From positions 124,001 through 188,000 of the forward strand of contig JAHDCU010000009.1 in assembly GCA_020629715.1 (NCBI GenBank): a stretch of DNA of 64,000 nt. Reading direction: 5' to 3'. Positions 38,679 to 47,699 of the stretch are shown here, piece after piece (the stretch's first letter is position 1; every line of letters starts with the position of its first letter). The position numbers and the translations under genes were made by a program. Below the pieces are notes generated by a model. The model made no database searches and was not told where the DNA came from. It saw only the letters and a list, made by a program, of their open reading frames with translations. This stretch comes from Saprospiraceae bacterium. Lineage in GTDB: Bacteria; Bacteroidota; Bacteroidia; Chitinophagales; Saprospiraceae.

Positions 38679-40295
38679 TTATTGATCTGCATCATAGAAA
38701 CGAACCAAAAACCGAGTTTCACAGAAAGCCTTTTTATCGTCACGTATAAAAAATTGTGGTTTGATACGATTGACATCATAGTAATACATCGTATCTAACT
38801 GTACAGGGTAATGCCCATGACCCATCATATGATCAAGACCATCCTGTGCCATATAAAAATGTCGTTGGTCTTTATTTTGAAGTACCACAAGCATGTCTTC
38901 GTATTTATATCGGGGTAGTCTAGTGCCTACTGCAAAATCAATGGCATCAGATTCTCTGTTGAAAAATGCTAATTGAGATGTATGTATATCTTTTCTATTT
39001 ATGATATGGAGTAGTTGATGGTCAGGTTGGTATATGCGGATGATCGGTGCTATATACATCATAAACATCATCATTAATACCAATGAACTCGTCGCTACTT
39101 TTTGCATAGATGGTAGATGTCTAGAAGTAAGACTATATACTACAGAACCAAGCATAATTATAGCCAATACGCCTTGCCATAATCCATCCCAAAACCAAAT
39201 CATGATTACACCACTAAGTAGTAAAAAAGTACTCATCAGTATGATATCAAGTATGAAGATCCATTTTGGGTTTTGATGTTTGACCAGTAGATAACCTTGA
39301 TATGCCAGATACATCAAAAAGAAAAAGACTGTAAAGCTGTAATGCGGAAGTTTGTAGTGAGAAAAACTAAGTAAGAATAAAACTATGATGATGGCGCAAA
39401 GCATGCATTGATCCTGTAAACGCCATGCTCTTCTTCGAAACAAATGGAACACATAGTGTAAAGCATATTGTATAAAAGGTAAGGCAAATAGCAATAGACT
39501 ATTGACTAAAAAAAATGAGCTGTAGTTGTTTTTCCAAGCATTTTCTCCGGTGATCCGTCCAAAGTTTTGTTCCCAAAAATAAAAGCGCAACCCATAAACA
39601 TCGGTCTTACCATTGACCAACTTTTCGGGATGTAGATCAAACTGAGTATACAAACCATAGAGCATGGGGCTGATTAAAATCAAGACAATTAGTAGAATTA
39701 TCAACCATCTTAATTTCAAAACTTGCTTAGGAAAGCTAAAAACCAACGGTATACTATATGCTCCTAAGACCACAAGTGTGATGATACCTTTGGAAAGCAT
39801 GCCTATAGCAATACCCACAGCTGCAAGCATCACTTCTCGATATGAGAAACGCTTGAAGAGATAATGTATGCTTGGTACTGTAATCAATACACCTGATATC
39901 AACAGAGGCTCTGTCTTTACATCTAAGATCAGATACAAAAAGCCAAAACTGCTCAATAGCATTAATAAAAACTCCCATCGCTCTTTCTTCTCTTTGAAAA
40001 GAAATCGTACAAACCGCCAGATACCAAGCCCAAGCAATAGATAAGACGCCAACTTATATGCCCAAGCTGAATGTCCAAATACCCCGATGAAAACACTAGA
40101 CATCCAGAATAACAAAGGTGGTTTATCTAAATAGTCACCTCCCGTATCATAGACTTCCAGAAAGCTACCTGAATGCCACATTTCCATAGAGATAGCCGCA
40201 TATGTGGCCGAATCTACATCAATAACTGGGAATAATATTGCCAAGTAAAGCAAAACTAACATTACACATAGGCATACGACCTTTTCTCCTTTCAT
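38679..40295 (-). CDS. Glycosyltransferase family 39-type membrane protein (ArnT/PMT-like)
   Basis: A 538-residue polytopic membrane protein with about 11-12 hydrophobic segments. The N-terminal motif FPVIDVDSATYAAISMEMW puts an Asp (in VDSATYA) on the first external loop as in GT39/GT83 lipid-linked sugar transferases, and LDKPPLLFW is the diagnostic second-loop motif of the ArnT family. These enzymes move a sugar from a polyprenyl phosphate carrier to lipid A, protein or another acceptor on the periplasmic face. Donor and acceptor are unknown here. The C-terminal ~100 residues form a soluble domain with QFFIRDDKKAFCETRFLVRF. It is followed on the same strand by the DoxX-like gene. Confidence 0.88.
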   Translation of the reverse strand: MKGEKVVCLCVMLVLLYLAILFPVIDVDSATYAAISMEMWHSGSFLEVYDTGGDYLDKPPLLFWMSSVFIGVFGHSAWAYKLASYLLLGLGIWRFVRFLFKEKKERWEFLLMLLSSFGFLYLILDVKTEPLLISGVLITVPSIHYLFKRFSYREVMLAAVGIAIGMLSKGIITLVVLGAYSIPLVFSFPKQVLKLRWLIILLIVLILISPMLYGLYTQFDLHPEKLVNGKTDVYGLRFYFWEQNFGRITGENAWKNNYSSFFLVNSLLLFALPFIQYALHYVFHLFRRRAWRLQDQCMLCAIIIVLFLLSFSHYKLPHYSFTVFFFLMYLAYQGYLLVKHQNPKWIFILDIILMSTFLLLSGVIMIWFWDGLWQGVLAIIMLGSVVYSLTSRHLPSMQKVATSSLVLMMMFMMYIAPIIRIYQPDHQLLHIINRKDIHTSQLAFFNRESDAIDFAVGTRLPRYKYEDMLVVLQNKDQRHFYMAQDGLDHMMGHGHYPVQLDTMYYYDVNRIKPQFFIRDDKKAFCETRFLVRFYDADQ

Positions 40296-40503
40296 ACCGT
40301 AAAATATATAGCACTCTTCACGTTTCGTATTCTTCTCGCGAAGGCTTATTTGTTTCTGCGGACATAGTACCTAATCAGCTTCTAAGCTCTTATATGTCAT
40401 TGAGCAAAAAAGAGGTATTTTAACAACAACCATAGAGGTTTTCTTAGAAAGCACATTGCTTATGATTAGAAGGTCTGTCTTACTAAAAAGGTAGAATAAA
40501 AAA

Positions 40504-41439
40504 TCACCAATACTTCTCCACTAAAGCCCTAGTTTTTAAAGCACCTTTCACAGGAGTAAAGTCAGTTCCCTCATATTCTACACCTAAGAAGCCATGATAT
40601 CCTGAGGCTTTGATTTTAGGAATTATCCTTGGGTAGTCAATAGTTTTTTCCTCTCCATCGGGTAAGAAGGCTTTACTTTTTATACTAACGGCTTGAGCAT
40701 AGGGCAATAATTCTAACATACCAGCATAGGCATCGTATCTATCTATGCAATTTCCGCCCCAAAGCTTGCCATTATCACGACGGGTGCACCAGTTATCTAG
40801 ATCAGGAAGGCTACCGACGTTTTCTTTTTGAATGGCATCAATCAGGCTTCTGAGCCAAGTTGCATCGGAAGAATATCCTCCATGATTTTCGATAAGTATA
40901 TTGATTTTTTTAGCCGCAGCATAGTCTGCAAGATCGATGATTGATTTTTTACATTGAAGCCATACAGAGTCCCTTGCACCTGTACCATGAGCGTTGACTC
41001 GTATGCTATGACACCCCAGCTTATATGCCATATCAATCCATTTTTTATGATTAGTAATGGCTTGCTTACGATCCGATAGATTTAGGTTGCCTAGATCACC
41101 TTCGGCATCAACCATGATAAGTAGGTTGCGGATATCATGACGAGCAGCAGCGGCATTCATTTTATCTATCAGGACTTGGTCAGCGGCTTGATTTTTAAAA
41201 AATTGATTGACATATTCTACACCTTCAAAACCAAGATGAGCTGCGGTATCTATAAAGTCTATCGTATTCATCTCTCCAGAAAACAACTCTTTGTGAAAAG
41301 TCCATTGAGCAAGAGAAAATCGTGGATATTCCTGAACCTTGACTATGGGCTTTTCCGCATGTTGTTTGGATTGATCAGATGGTATTCCACATGAAATAAT
41401 AGAGCACAGAAAAAGGATATAAGATAATACTCTTACCAT
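40504..41439 (-). CDS. Sugar phosphate isomerase/epimerase-type TIM-barrel lipoprotein
   Basis: A 311-residue protein of the xylose isomerase-like TIM-barrel family (AP endonuclease 2 superfamily). The N-terminus MVRVLSYILFLCSIISCG has a lipobox with Cys17, so the protein should be lipid-anchored in the periplasm. The barrel shows FSLAQWTFHKELFSGEM, AAHLGFEGVEYV, LGCHSIRVNAHG, INILIENHGGYSSD (a likely metal-ligand Glu/His pair) and the C-terminal GYHGFLGVEYEG. The substrate is unknown; relatives handle sugars or inositols. It starts 3 bases after the stop of the formimidoyltransferase gene, so the two form a transcription unit, but a shared pathway is not obvious. Confidence 0.82.
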   Translation of the reverse strand: MVRVLSYILFLCSIISCGIPSDQSKQHAEKPIVKVQEYPRFSLAQWTFHKELFSGEMNTIDFIDTAAHLGFEGVEYVNQFFKNQAADQVLIDKMNAAAARHDIRNLLIMVDAEGDLGNLNLSDRKQAITNHKKWIDMAYKLGCHSIRVNAHGTGARDSVWLQCKKSIIDLADYAAAKKINILIENHGGYSSDATWLRSLIDAIQKENVGSLPDLDNWCTRRDNGKLWGGNCIDRYDAYAGMLELLPYAQAVSIKSKAFLPDGEEKTIDYPRIIPKIKASGYHGFLGVEYEGTDFTPVKGALKTRALVEKYW

Positions 41440-41442
41440 GAC

Positions 41443-43137
41443 TTAAGCATTGATCGTTTGTTGTACGGAGCTTAATATTTCATCTGATGTAGCTTTGGAT
41501 TTTTCCATGATTTGAGCTGCTTCTTGGGTCACTTTTTCTACGAAAGTTGTATCTGATAGGTCTTTACAGTTGATCAGGACATTGAGGTATGCACCGTGTA
41601 TTGCTGCATGATTGCATAGAGCCCCTACACCAATATCTGATATGCTATTAGGGTTTCCGTCGGACGCAAGAGTACTCAAAAAAGCATATGCACGGTCACA
41701 GGTACGCATCATTTCTAATGGAGTCATGATTGCATTTTTTGTGGCATCATCCATTGCTTTTAGCCTTGTGGCTTTTTCGGCATCATTAGTTTTAGGGAGT
41801 CTTACGGCTGCTAATATTTGATTAAAAGCATCCGTATCAGCATCTACTAGTTCGAGTAATTTAGTCTTAAGATCTTGACCTTCTTCCGCCAGTGTAGAGA
41901 AGTATTCCCAGCGATCATCCCATCCTCTTTTATGAGCACTTAGATTGGCAACCATAGCACCAAGTGATACCCCGAGGCTGCCGACATATGCACTGATACT
42001 GCCTCCACCTGGCGCTGGACTTTCTGAGGCTGTTTCATTCGCAAATGCAGTAAGAGATTTATGTATAAGAGGTCTTGTATTTTCCTCTTCTAGTAAGTAT
42101 TCAATGACTTTTTTCTTTGGATCAAAAGGAGCTAATTCATCGAGACCTAGAGACTTCACGGCGATGTGTATAATTTCTTCTTCAGAGATTCCTAGTGATC
42201 GATTTTGTTGTGCAAGAAAATACTTTCCTGCGTCAAGCATCACCTCTTTAGGTACGAGACCTACGAGCTCTGATCCCGTGACTCTCATACCTCGTTTGGT
42301 TGCACTTTTACGACATTCTTCAAATGCCTTATGTAAAGAGGTATGACGTATATTGGTAATATTCATAGAGATCTGTGCAAGACCATATTCTTCGATATAC
42401 CATCCTATCGCCTTCACCGATTTGCAAGTACCAGGAGTACGTGTTGGGTTTCCATCAGCATCATGTATGACTTTACCAGTAATAGGATTTCCTTCTCTAG
42501 CAATGCGTCCTTTTTCACGTATATCAAATGCTACTGAGTTGGCTCTACGTACTGAGCTTGTATTGAGATTTACATTATAGGCTATTAAAAAGTCTCTTAC
42601 CCCAACGGCGGTTACTCCGGCAGTATTGACCATTTTGGTAGGCCCATAATCAGGCTTCCACTCCGGCTTTTGAATCTTTTCTTCCATGGCTTCATATTCT
42701 CCTGCTCTTACAGTGGCTAAGTTTTTACGTTTATCCTCCGTAGCTGCTTCTTCGTAGCAATAGATTGGAATATCTAGCTCATCACCGATACGTTTTGCAA
42801 GCTTATGGGCGTAAGGGACGAGCTCTTCTAAGCTAATGCCTGAGATTGGAATCAATGGACATACATCGGTGGCTCCCATACGTGGATGTTCGCCTTTATG
42901 CTTGGACATATCAATAAGTTCTCTAGCCTCCTTGATCGCTTGAAAAGCAGCTTCTATGACTTCATCTGGACCCCCAACGAAAGTAACTACTGTTCGATTA
43001 GTTGCTTTACCAGGATCTACGTCCAATAATTTGACACCGTCTATGGATTCTATTCGATCAGTGATTTGACGGATGATATCCATATTTTTACCCTCACTAA
43101 AGTTGGGTACACATTCAATGATTACTTTTTGAGACAT
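41443..43137 (-). CDS. ftcD: Bifunctional glutamate formimidoyltransferase / formimidoyltetrahydrofolate cyclodeaminase
   Basis: A 564-residue fusion of the two enzymes that move the formimino group of N-formimino-L-glutamate, from histidine breakdown, to tetrahydrofolate and then release ammonia to give 5,10-methenyl-THF. The transferase half begins with IIECVPNFSEGKN and has the catalytic-type His84 in GEHPRMGATDVCPLIP. The cyclodeaminase half starts near residue 360 and carries PAPGGGS (374-380) and the all-helical remainder. The length is close to the animal fusion enzyme. No other hut genes are in the window. ATG start at 43137. It is the first gene of a two-gene unit with the TIM-barrel lipoprotein. 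Confidence 0.95.
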   Translation of the reverse strand: MSQKVIIECVPNFSEGKNMDIIRQITDRIESIDGVKLLDVDPGKATNRTVVTFVGGPDEVIEAAFQAIKEARELIDMSKHKGEHPRMGATDVCPLIPISGISLEELVPYAHKLAKRIGDELDIPIYCYEEAATEDKRKNLATVRAGEYEAMEEKIQKPEWKPDYGPTKMVNTAGVTAVGVRDFLIAYNVNLNTSSVRRANSVAFDIREKGRIAREGNPITGKVIHDADGNPTRTPGTCKSVKAIGWYIEEYGLAQISMNITNIRHTSLHKAFEECRKSATKRGMRVTGSELVGLVPKEVMLDAGKYFLAQQNRSLGISEEEIIHIAVKSLGLDELAPFDPKKKVIEYLLEEENTRPLIHKSLTAFANETASESPAPGGGSISAYVGSLGVSLGAMVANLSAHKRGWDDRWEYFSTLAEEGQDLKTKLLELVDADTDAFNQILAAVRLPKTNDAEKATRLKAMDDATKNAIMTPLEMMRTCDRAYAFLSTLASDGNPNSISDIGVGALCNHAAIHGAYLNVLINCKDLSDTTFVEKVTQEAAQIMEKSKATSDEILSSVQQTINA

Positions 43138-43235
43138 TATTGTTGGTTTTAAAACTTATGTAGCTAATAAAACATTAAATTCAAAGAAGATAAAGTGATT
43201 GTAAGTTCTTCATTCTTATTCTGATAAAAAAACAT

Positions 43236-44678
43236 ATGCTATATCGATTTATCATTTTGGTCCTATTTGTATCTACGTGGCATTCATCTATGATATTCGC
43301 TCAGGAGGTGCAGATCAGCAAGGGATTTTCTATCCGAAATGATTTCAGCTACGAATTATTAGGTAAGATAGATGAAAGAATATTGATGTTTAGAGACAGA
43401 GGACTTTCATATGAGTTGGAGATATTTGATGAAGACCTAAAGCATATTGATACGCGAGAGCTACAGTTCAAAAAAAGGAAAGTCAATATCCTAGGTCTAG
43501 TACCGCAGGATACAGTGTTTACAGTGTTTTATAGCTATAGAAACGATGGCCTTTATCATATCAGAGCACGTAGCTTTAATGACAAAGGTAGGGTACAAGA
43601 TACTAGCTCTATCATTATTTCAGATAGTAGAGAGTTTTTTAGAAACCCTATCATGGCATTTTCTGAGCGATATAATAAGTCGATGCTTTTCAATTATGAG
43701 AAAGGATCTCAACTCAATGTTATGGTCATTGACAATGCTTCTAAAGAGATTGATTGGGATGATCAGATATATTTTGATGATTTTGAACTACTCAAAGATT
43801 TGAGAACCATGCTGCTTTCAGAAGAGGGTGGCATATTCATTCTTTTAGAGAAGGATAATGTCCGTATACGGCGAAAAAAACACTTTTTGGAACTCTGTTA
43901 CTTACCTCCTGATTCAAAAGATCTCATACAGCATAGATTTACGATAGAAGATAAGTTGACAACAGATGTCAAAATGGTCTACGATAAGGAGAATGATCGG
44001 ATCAATATCGTTGGATTATATAATGATAAAAATAAGCAAGATGCAGAGGGCTACTACTATATGAATGCGAATGTGAGTGAATTAACCAATCCACAAAAGG
44101 CGACTATGGTTCCCTTTACGCCAGAGTTTATAGCAGAGGTATATGGTCAGAAAGTTGGCAGAAACGAAAGATTGAAACATTTTAATATCGCGGATGTCAA
44201 ATATCGAGCGGATGGAGGTCTCATTGTGATGATGGAAATGCAAAAAGCATATTCCCGTAGGACTGGCTTTAATCAAGGTGGTTTTGCGAGTGATCCTTTT
44301 GCAGCAAGAGGGTGGACAGATCATTATAATGAGGATATTGTATTGCTCAACCTGAATGCGGATGGTTCTGAACTCTGGAAAGAACACCTACATAAGAAGC
44401 AATTTAGCCAAGATGATGATGGGGTCTTTAGTTCGTTTTACACCTTCTTGACACCGTCGAGATTGCGGCTACTATACAACGATGAGATCAAACGAAATAG
44501 TACTGTGAGTGAGTATGTAATAAGCCCTGTAGGAGAGTACAAACGTAATGCAGTGCTCAGTACAGATGATCAAAATATCAAGCTAAGATTTCAAGATGCA
44601 TTGCAAGTATCAAGCACCTCATTGCTAGTACCAAGTGAGCGTAGTTTTGAGCTATCCTTGGTAAAGATTACCTACTAG
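43236..44678 (+). CDS. Secreted protein of unknown function, 480 residues
   Basis: The first 22 residues (MLYRFIILVLFVSTWHSSMIFA) form a signal peptide. The mature protein is rich in alternating hydrophobic and charged residues and reads as a mostly beta protein of repeated strands: blocks such as LMFRDRGLSYELEIFDEDL, IDRINIVGLYNDKN-like and EDIVLLNLNADGSELWKE suggest a beta-propeller, since short units of this kind recur in periplasmic propellers. No sorting domain, lipobox or catalytic motif is seen. I do not recognise the family. It is divergent from ftcD with 98 bases between and convergent with the MFS gene, 15 bases apart. Confidence 0.75.
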   Translation: MLYRFIILVLFVSTWHSSMIFAQEVQISKGFSIRNDFSYELLGKIDERILMFRDRGLSYELEIFDEDLKHIDTRELQFKKRKVNILGLVPQDTVFTVFYSYRNDGLYHIRARSFNDKGRVQDTSSIIISDSREFFRNPIMAFSERYNKSMLFNYEKGSQLNVMVIDNASKEIDWDDQIYFDDFELLKDLRTMLLSEEGGIFILLEKDNVRIRRKKHFLELCYLPPDSKDLIQHRFTIEDKLTTDVKMVYDKENDRINIVGLYNDKNKQDAEGYYYMNANVSELTNPQKATMVPFTPEFIAEVYGQKVGRNERLKHFNIADVKYRADGGLIVMMEMQKAYSRRTGFNQGGFASDPFAARGWTDHYNEDIVLLNLNADGSELWKEHLHKKQFSQDDDGVFSSFYTFLTPSRLRLLYNDEIKRNSTVSEYVISPVGEYKRNAVLSTDDQNIKLRFQDALQVSSTSLLVPSERSFELSLVKITY

Positions 44679-44693
44679 TTATAAGTATTTTTA

Positions 44694-45866
44694 CTAGGAT
44701 TTTATTTTAGCTTCTTTGCGATCGAGCTTTCTTTTGAGAATCCAAATACCCAGTGCTCCTGATATCGATATAGCAAACATCAGTAACCAAGCTAGATTAT
44801 AACCGTAAGCTTCTATAAAGTTGAGGCAAAAAGGAGACAGGAGTAAAGCTATAGAAAACAATAAGGCTGTAGTCCCCATGTAACTGCCCCTGTTGGTCTC
44901 GTCTGATCTTTTATGTGCTATAGTAGTAATAAATGGAAAATTGATAATTTCTCCTACTGCAACGAAGATTGAATATAGCGTGATTGCTACTATAAAATCA
45001 TTAAAAATAAAAAGACATAAATATCCGATTGCGATAAGAATGATACCTACAATAACACAATCTATAGCACGATATCTTTGCTCGATATAGTGGATCAAGG
45101 GTAGCTCAAGAATGAAGATCATAAAGCCATTAGCAAACAGAAATAGGCTAACAACAATGGGACTATACTTGAGCTCATTAGTTATATATATGGGAATAGA
45201 TTCTATGATTTGGAAGAAAGCAATCAGATTGATTAGGTTAAAAATCATAAAAAGTAGGAATGGTATATCTAGTATGGCTATGATAATACTAGGCTTTTTT
45301 TCGGATTTTGCGGGAACGGTAGCTCCTTGTTTAAAATACTTTACATAGATAAAACCTGCGCCTAGACATGTCAAGGCATCGATAATAAATATCCAATGAT
45401 ACCCGAAATATGTGATCAATACACCTGCCACAAGCGGGCCCACAGCGACTCCAAGATTCATGGCCATACGGATCAGAGATATACCACGAGTCAGGGTATT
45501 ATCATTGCTATATTCACCAATATTGACCATCACGGCAGGACGAAATAGATCTGCTACGGTTATTGCTATAATACTCCAGATACAAAGAAAATAGAAGTCA
45601 GTGCTTATCAGAAATACCAGGAAGACCACACATGATCCAATCAGACTAAACGAAGCTACCTTATATGCACCGTATCTGTCCACGAGTATGCCTCCTAAGA
45701 AAGCACCGATCATGGATCCGACTCCATAACAGAAAGCAACGATAGCGACACTGCTCATACTGAACTGGAGGCCATCCTTAAGATAGACATTGAGAAAAGG
45801 AAAAATCATGGACCCACTCCGATTGACTAAGGTAATGAGAGCCAGCATCCATACCTTAGGTGTCAA
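44694..45866 (-). CDS. MFS transporter
   Basis: A 390-residue major facilitator with about 12 hydrophobic helices. The loop between helices 2 and 3 has GSMIGAFLGGILVDRYGAYKV, the MFS signature GxLaDrxGrr in relaxed form, and helix 5 contains NLGVAVGPLVAGVLITYFG, an antiporter-like motif C. The first codon is TTG at 45866 (MTPKVWMLAL); ATG at 45848 is an alternative that drops six residues. Substrate unknown; the fold resembles drug or sugar exporters of the DHA1 type. It is monocistronic, with a -7-like box (TAGCTTTG, minus strand 45938-45931) and a 7-bp inverted repeat (45910-45931) in its leader. Confidence 0.88.
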   Translation of the reverse strand: MTPKVWMLALITLVNRSGSMIFPFLNVYLKDGLQFSMSSVAIVAFCYGVGSMIGAFLGGILVDRYGAYKVASFSLIGSCVVFLVFLISTDFYFLCIWSIIAITVADLFRPAVMVNIGEYSNDNTLTRGISLIRMAMNLGVAVGPLVAGVLITYFGYHWIFIIDALTCLGAGFIYVKYFKQGATVPAKSEKKPSIIIAILDIPFLLFMIFNLINLIAFFQIIESIPIYITNELKYSPIVVSLFLFANGFMIFILELPLIHYIEQRYRAIDCVIVGIILIAIGYLCLFIFNDFIVAITLYSIFVAVGEIINFPFITTIAHKRSDETNRGSYMGTTALLFSIALLLSPFCLNFIEAYGYNLAWLLMFAISISGALGIWILKRKLDRKEAKIKS

Positions 45867-45930
45867 GCCTTCTATAGATGATTGATATATATTAACGATG
45901 TTTTTCAGAGCTTCTATCTTAGAGTAGAAG

Positions 45931-45938
45931 CAAAGCTA
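45931..45938 (-). promoter_or_regulatory. Candidate -7 box of the MFS gene
   Basis: Read on the minus strand this is TAGCTTTG, matching TAnnTTTG. No TTG is found at the usual distance upstream. A perfect 7-bp inverted repeat (GCTTCTA/TAGAAGC, 45910-45931) begins just downstream and might be an operator or leader hairpin. Confidence 0.35.
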
Positions 45939-46006
45939 CGACTATTAAAAAACAGGAGACATATAAGCGAAAGATTTATAAAGAAAAATGATATATGAGA
46001 AAGTAC

Positions 46007-46037
46007 TTGTAAAGTCGAAAACAAGAATATATATTTG
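46007..46037 (+). promoter_or_regulatory. Bacteroidota-type promoter of tRNA-Val
   Basis: TTG at 46007-46009 and TATATTTG at 46030-46037 are separated by 20 bases, matching the sigma-ABfr consensus of Bacteroidota. Transcription would start about 46044, seven bases before the mature tRNA. Confidence 0.8.
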
Positions 46038-46050
46038 CAGCCGCTAAAGA

Positions 46051-46125
46051 GGGCGATTAGCTCAGTTGGTTCAGAGCACCTCGTTTACACCGAGGGGGTC
46101 GGGAGTTCGAGTCTCTCATCGCCCA
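46051..46125 (+). tRNA. tRNA-Val (anticodon TAC)
   Basis: A 75-base cloverleaf: acceptor GGGCGAT pairing with ATCGCCC, D arm GCTC...GAGC, anticodon arm CCTCG-TTTACAC-CGAGG giving anticodon TAC, and T arm GGGAG-TTCGAGT-CTCTC with one G:U pair. The CCA end is not encoded; the discriminator base is A. A promoter lies directly upstream and a terminator follows. Confidence 0.96.
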
Positions 46126-46135
46126 CAAAAGGAAA

Positions 46136-46160
46136 GGCTTCCAAATTGGAGGTCTTTTTT
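46136..46160 (+). terminator. Terminator after tRNA-Val
   Basis: An 8-bp stem with two wobble pairs, GGCTTCCA and TGGAGGTC (46136-46143 and 46147-46154), then six T. Together with the upstream promoter it defines a single-gene tRNA transcript. Confidence 0.75.
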
Positions 46161-46276
46161 AGTTAAAAGGGAATATTATGTTCTAGTTGGACTCCGTTGT
46201 AGACTTACTTTCAAACATATGCATATAATAATGGGTTAAAAGATTAAAATTTGAACTATCGAATCTAGTAACTCTA

Positions 46277-47638
46277 ATGATCAGGCAAATTGTATTTATC
46301 TTATTAACCTTTGCATATACTCAAATTGGGTATAGCATTTCAGATAATATATTGATGAATAATGCCGGTAGAGATACTTCGGTATTGGTCTGTTACGATT
46401 CTGGAATTATAGATGCCACAGAGTTTCTTTCCGAAGATGCTCAGGAAGGTGGTCGATGGTCTAATGATGCATTTCTATTTGACTCATCCACCTTCAATGG
46501 AAGAACATTTATTTACATTGTAGATGATGGCATATCTATACCTGACTCAGCATTTATAATAGTCCGAACTCGTTTTAACGCGGGTCTTTCGATAGATTTT
46601 AATCGAGTCTGTATAGGAGACAGTATCTTGTTTAATGGAGAATGGTATTATGAGCCAGGCTTTTACAATGATACGATACCTTATTTTGGTACCGACTGTG
46701 ACAGTATTATCAACCGACTTGCTTTTTTCGTTTATCCTGAACCCGAATTTGTCAGCCTAGATACACTATTATGTGAGGGAGACTCCTTATTCTTTTTTGA
46801 TCAATGGTGGTCTGAAGATACGGTCCTCGACACAGTGCTATTAAGTGAAAACAATTGTGATAGTCTGATAGCTTTTATCAATATAAGAATTGCTGACCAG
46901 ATAGATTTCGAAATCAATGGATTAGATACAATATGTGAAAACGAGTCTTTGATGCTATCCGCGTTTCCTTACAACTATGACTACATATGGTCCAATAGTG
47001 CAACAGGAAATATCATAGAAATCAATCAGCCTGGAGAATATCAAGTGACTGCAACACAAGACATTGGTTGTGATCTTGCGAAGACATTCCAGGTAAATAG
47101 TTTTGATCCAATAGCTCTATCTGGACAGAGCTTCTATCAGGTTTATCCAGATACCGTCTTATCGATTTCAATAGGCATAGCTAGAGATGAGGCATCGATA
47201 CAATGGCAAAGCCCACAGATAGAGATTGATTGCGAAAACTGTTTGACAAATGAAGTTTTTATACAAGAAGATACTAACATAGAAGTCACGATTGAGGATA
47301 ACAATGGTTGTGTTACTATCTTCCCGATTGTAGTTGAGGTGATAGCTAGGCCTCTGAGTGAAGACTCTATATACATTCCCAATACTTTTAACCCTAAATC
47401 CGAACAAGAACAAAATAGGTCATTTTATATCCAATCGGAAGGGCAAAGATCTTATAGCATGAAAATATATGATCGATGGGGAAATCTTGTATTTAGTAAA
47501 AAAGACCTATTGACAAATAGCCAAAATGGATCTTGGGATGGTTCCTTCAAGGATGTTGATTTGAGTAGCGGAGTCTATTTGTATCAAGCTATCATAGAAG
47601 GAGAATTCTTTAATGGAAGTGTAAGTCTCATCAGATAA
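46277..47638 (+). CDS. Secreted protein with T9SS type B sorting domain (gliding-motility-associated C-terminal domain)
   Basis: A 453-residue exported protein. Residues 1-20 are a signal peptide. The middle has short Cys-containing beta repeats with a CDSII / CDSLI motif (FGTDCDSIINRL, NNCDSLIAFINI) and a later immunoglobulin-like strand set with EINQPGEYQVTATQDIGC. From about residue 370 (IYIPNTFNP) to the end it has the type B T9SS tail: MKIYDRWGNLVF, then WDGSFKD, SSGVYLYQAI and a final GSVSLIR. This class is exported through the T9SS and kept at the cell surface in gliding bacteria. The exact role is unknown. It stands alone between the tRNA and the convergent polysaccharide genes. Confidence 0.88.
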   Translation: MIRQIVFILLTFAYTQIGYSISDNILMNNAGRDTSVLVCYDSGIIDATEFLSEDAQEGGRWSNDAFLFDSSTFNGRTFIYIVDDGISIPDSAFIIVRTRFNAGLSIDFNRVCIGDSILFNGEWYYEPGFYNDTIPYFGTDCDSIINRLAFFVYPEPEFVSLDTLLCEGDSLFFFDQWWSEDTVLDTVLLSENNCDSLIAFINIRIADQIDFEINGLDTICENESLMLSAFPYNYDYIWSNSATGNIIEINQPGEYQVTATQDIGCDLAKTFQVNSFDPIALSGQSFYQVYPDTVLSISIGIARDEASIQWQSPQIEIDCENCLTNEVFIQEDTNIEVTIEDNNGCVTIFPIVVEVIARPLSEDSIYIPNTFNPKSEQEQNRSFYIQSEGQRSYSMKIYDRWGNLVFSKKDLLTNSQNGSWDGSFKDVDLSSGVYLYQAIIEGEFFNGSVSLIR

Positions 47639-47699
47639 GAATGGTTGCTTATTTATCGTGACCATCTCTTTTCAATAAGAGTAAATAGCGCTATTTATA

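Noticed and set aside
46051-46125. Attachment site at the tRNA-Val 3' end
   Set aside because: No integrase gene lies nearby and no partial duplicate of the tRNA 3' end was noticed in the window.
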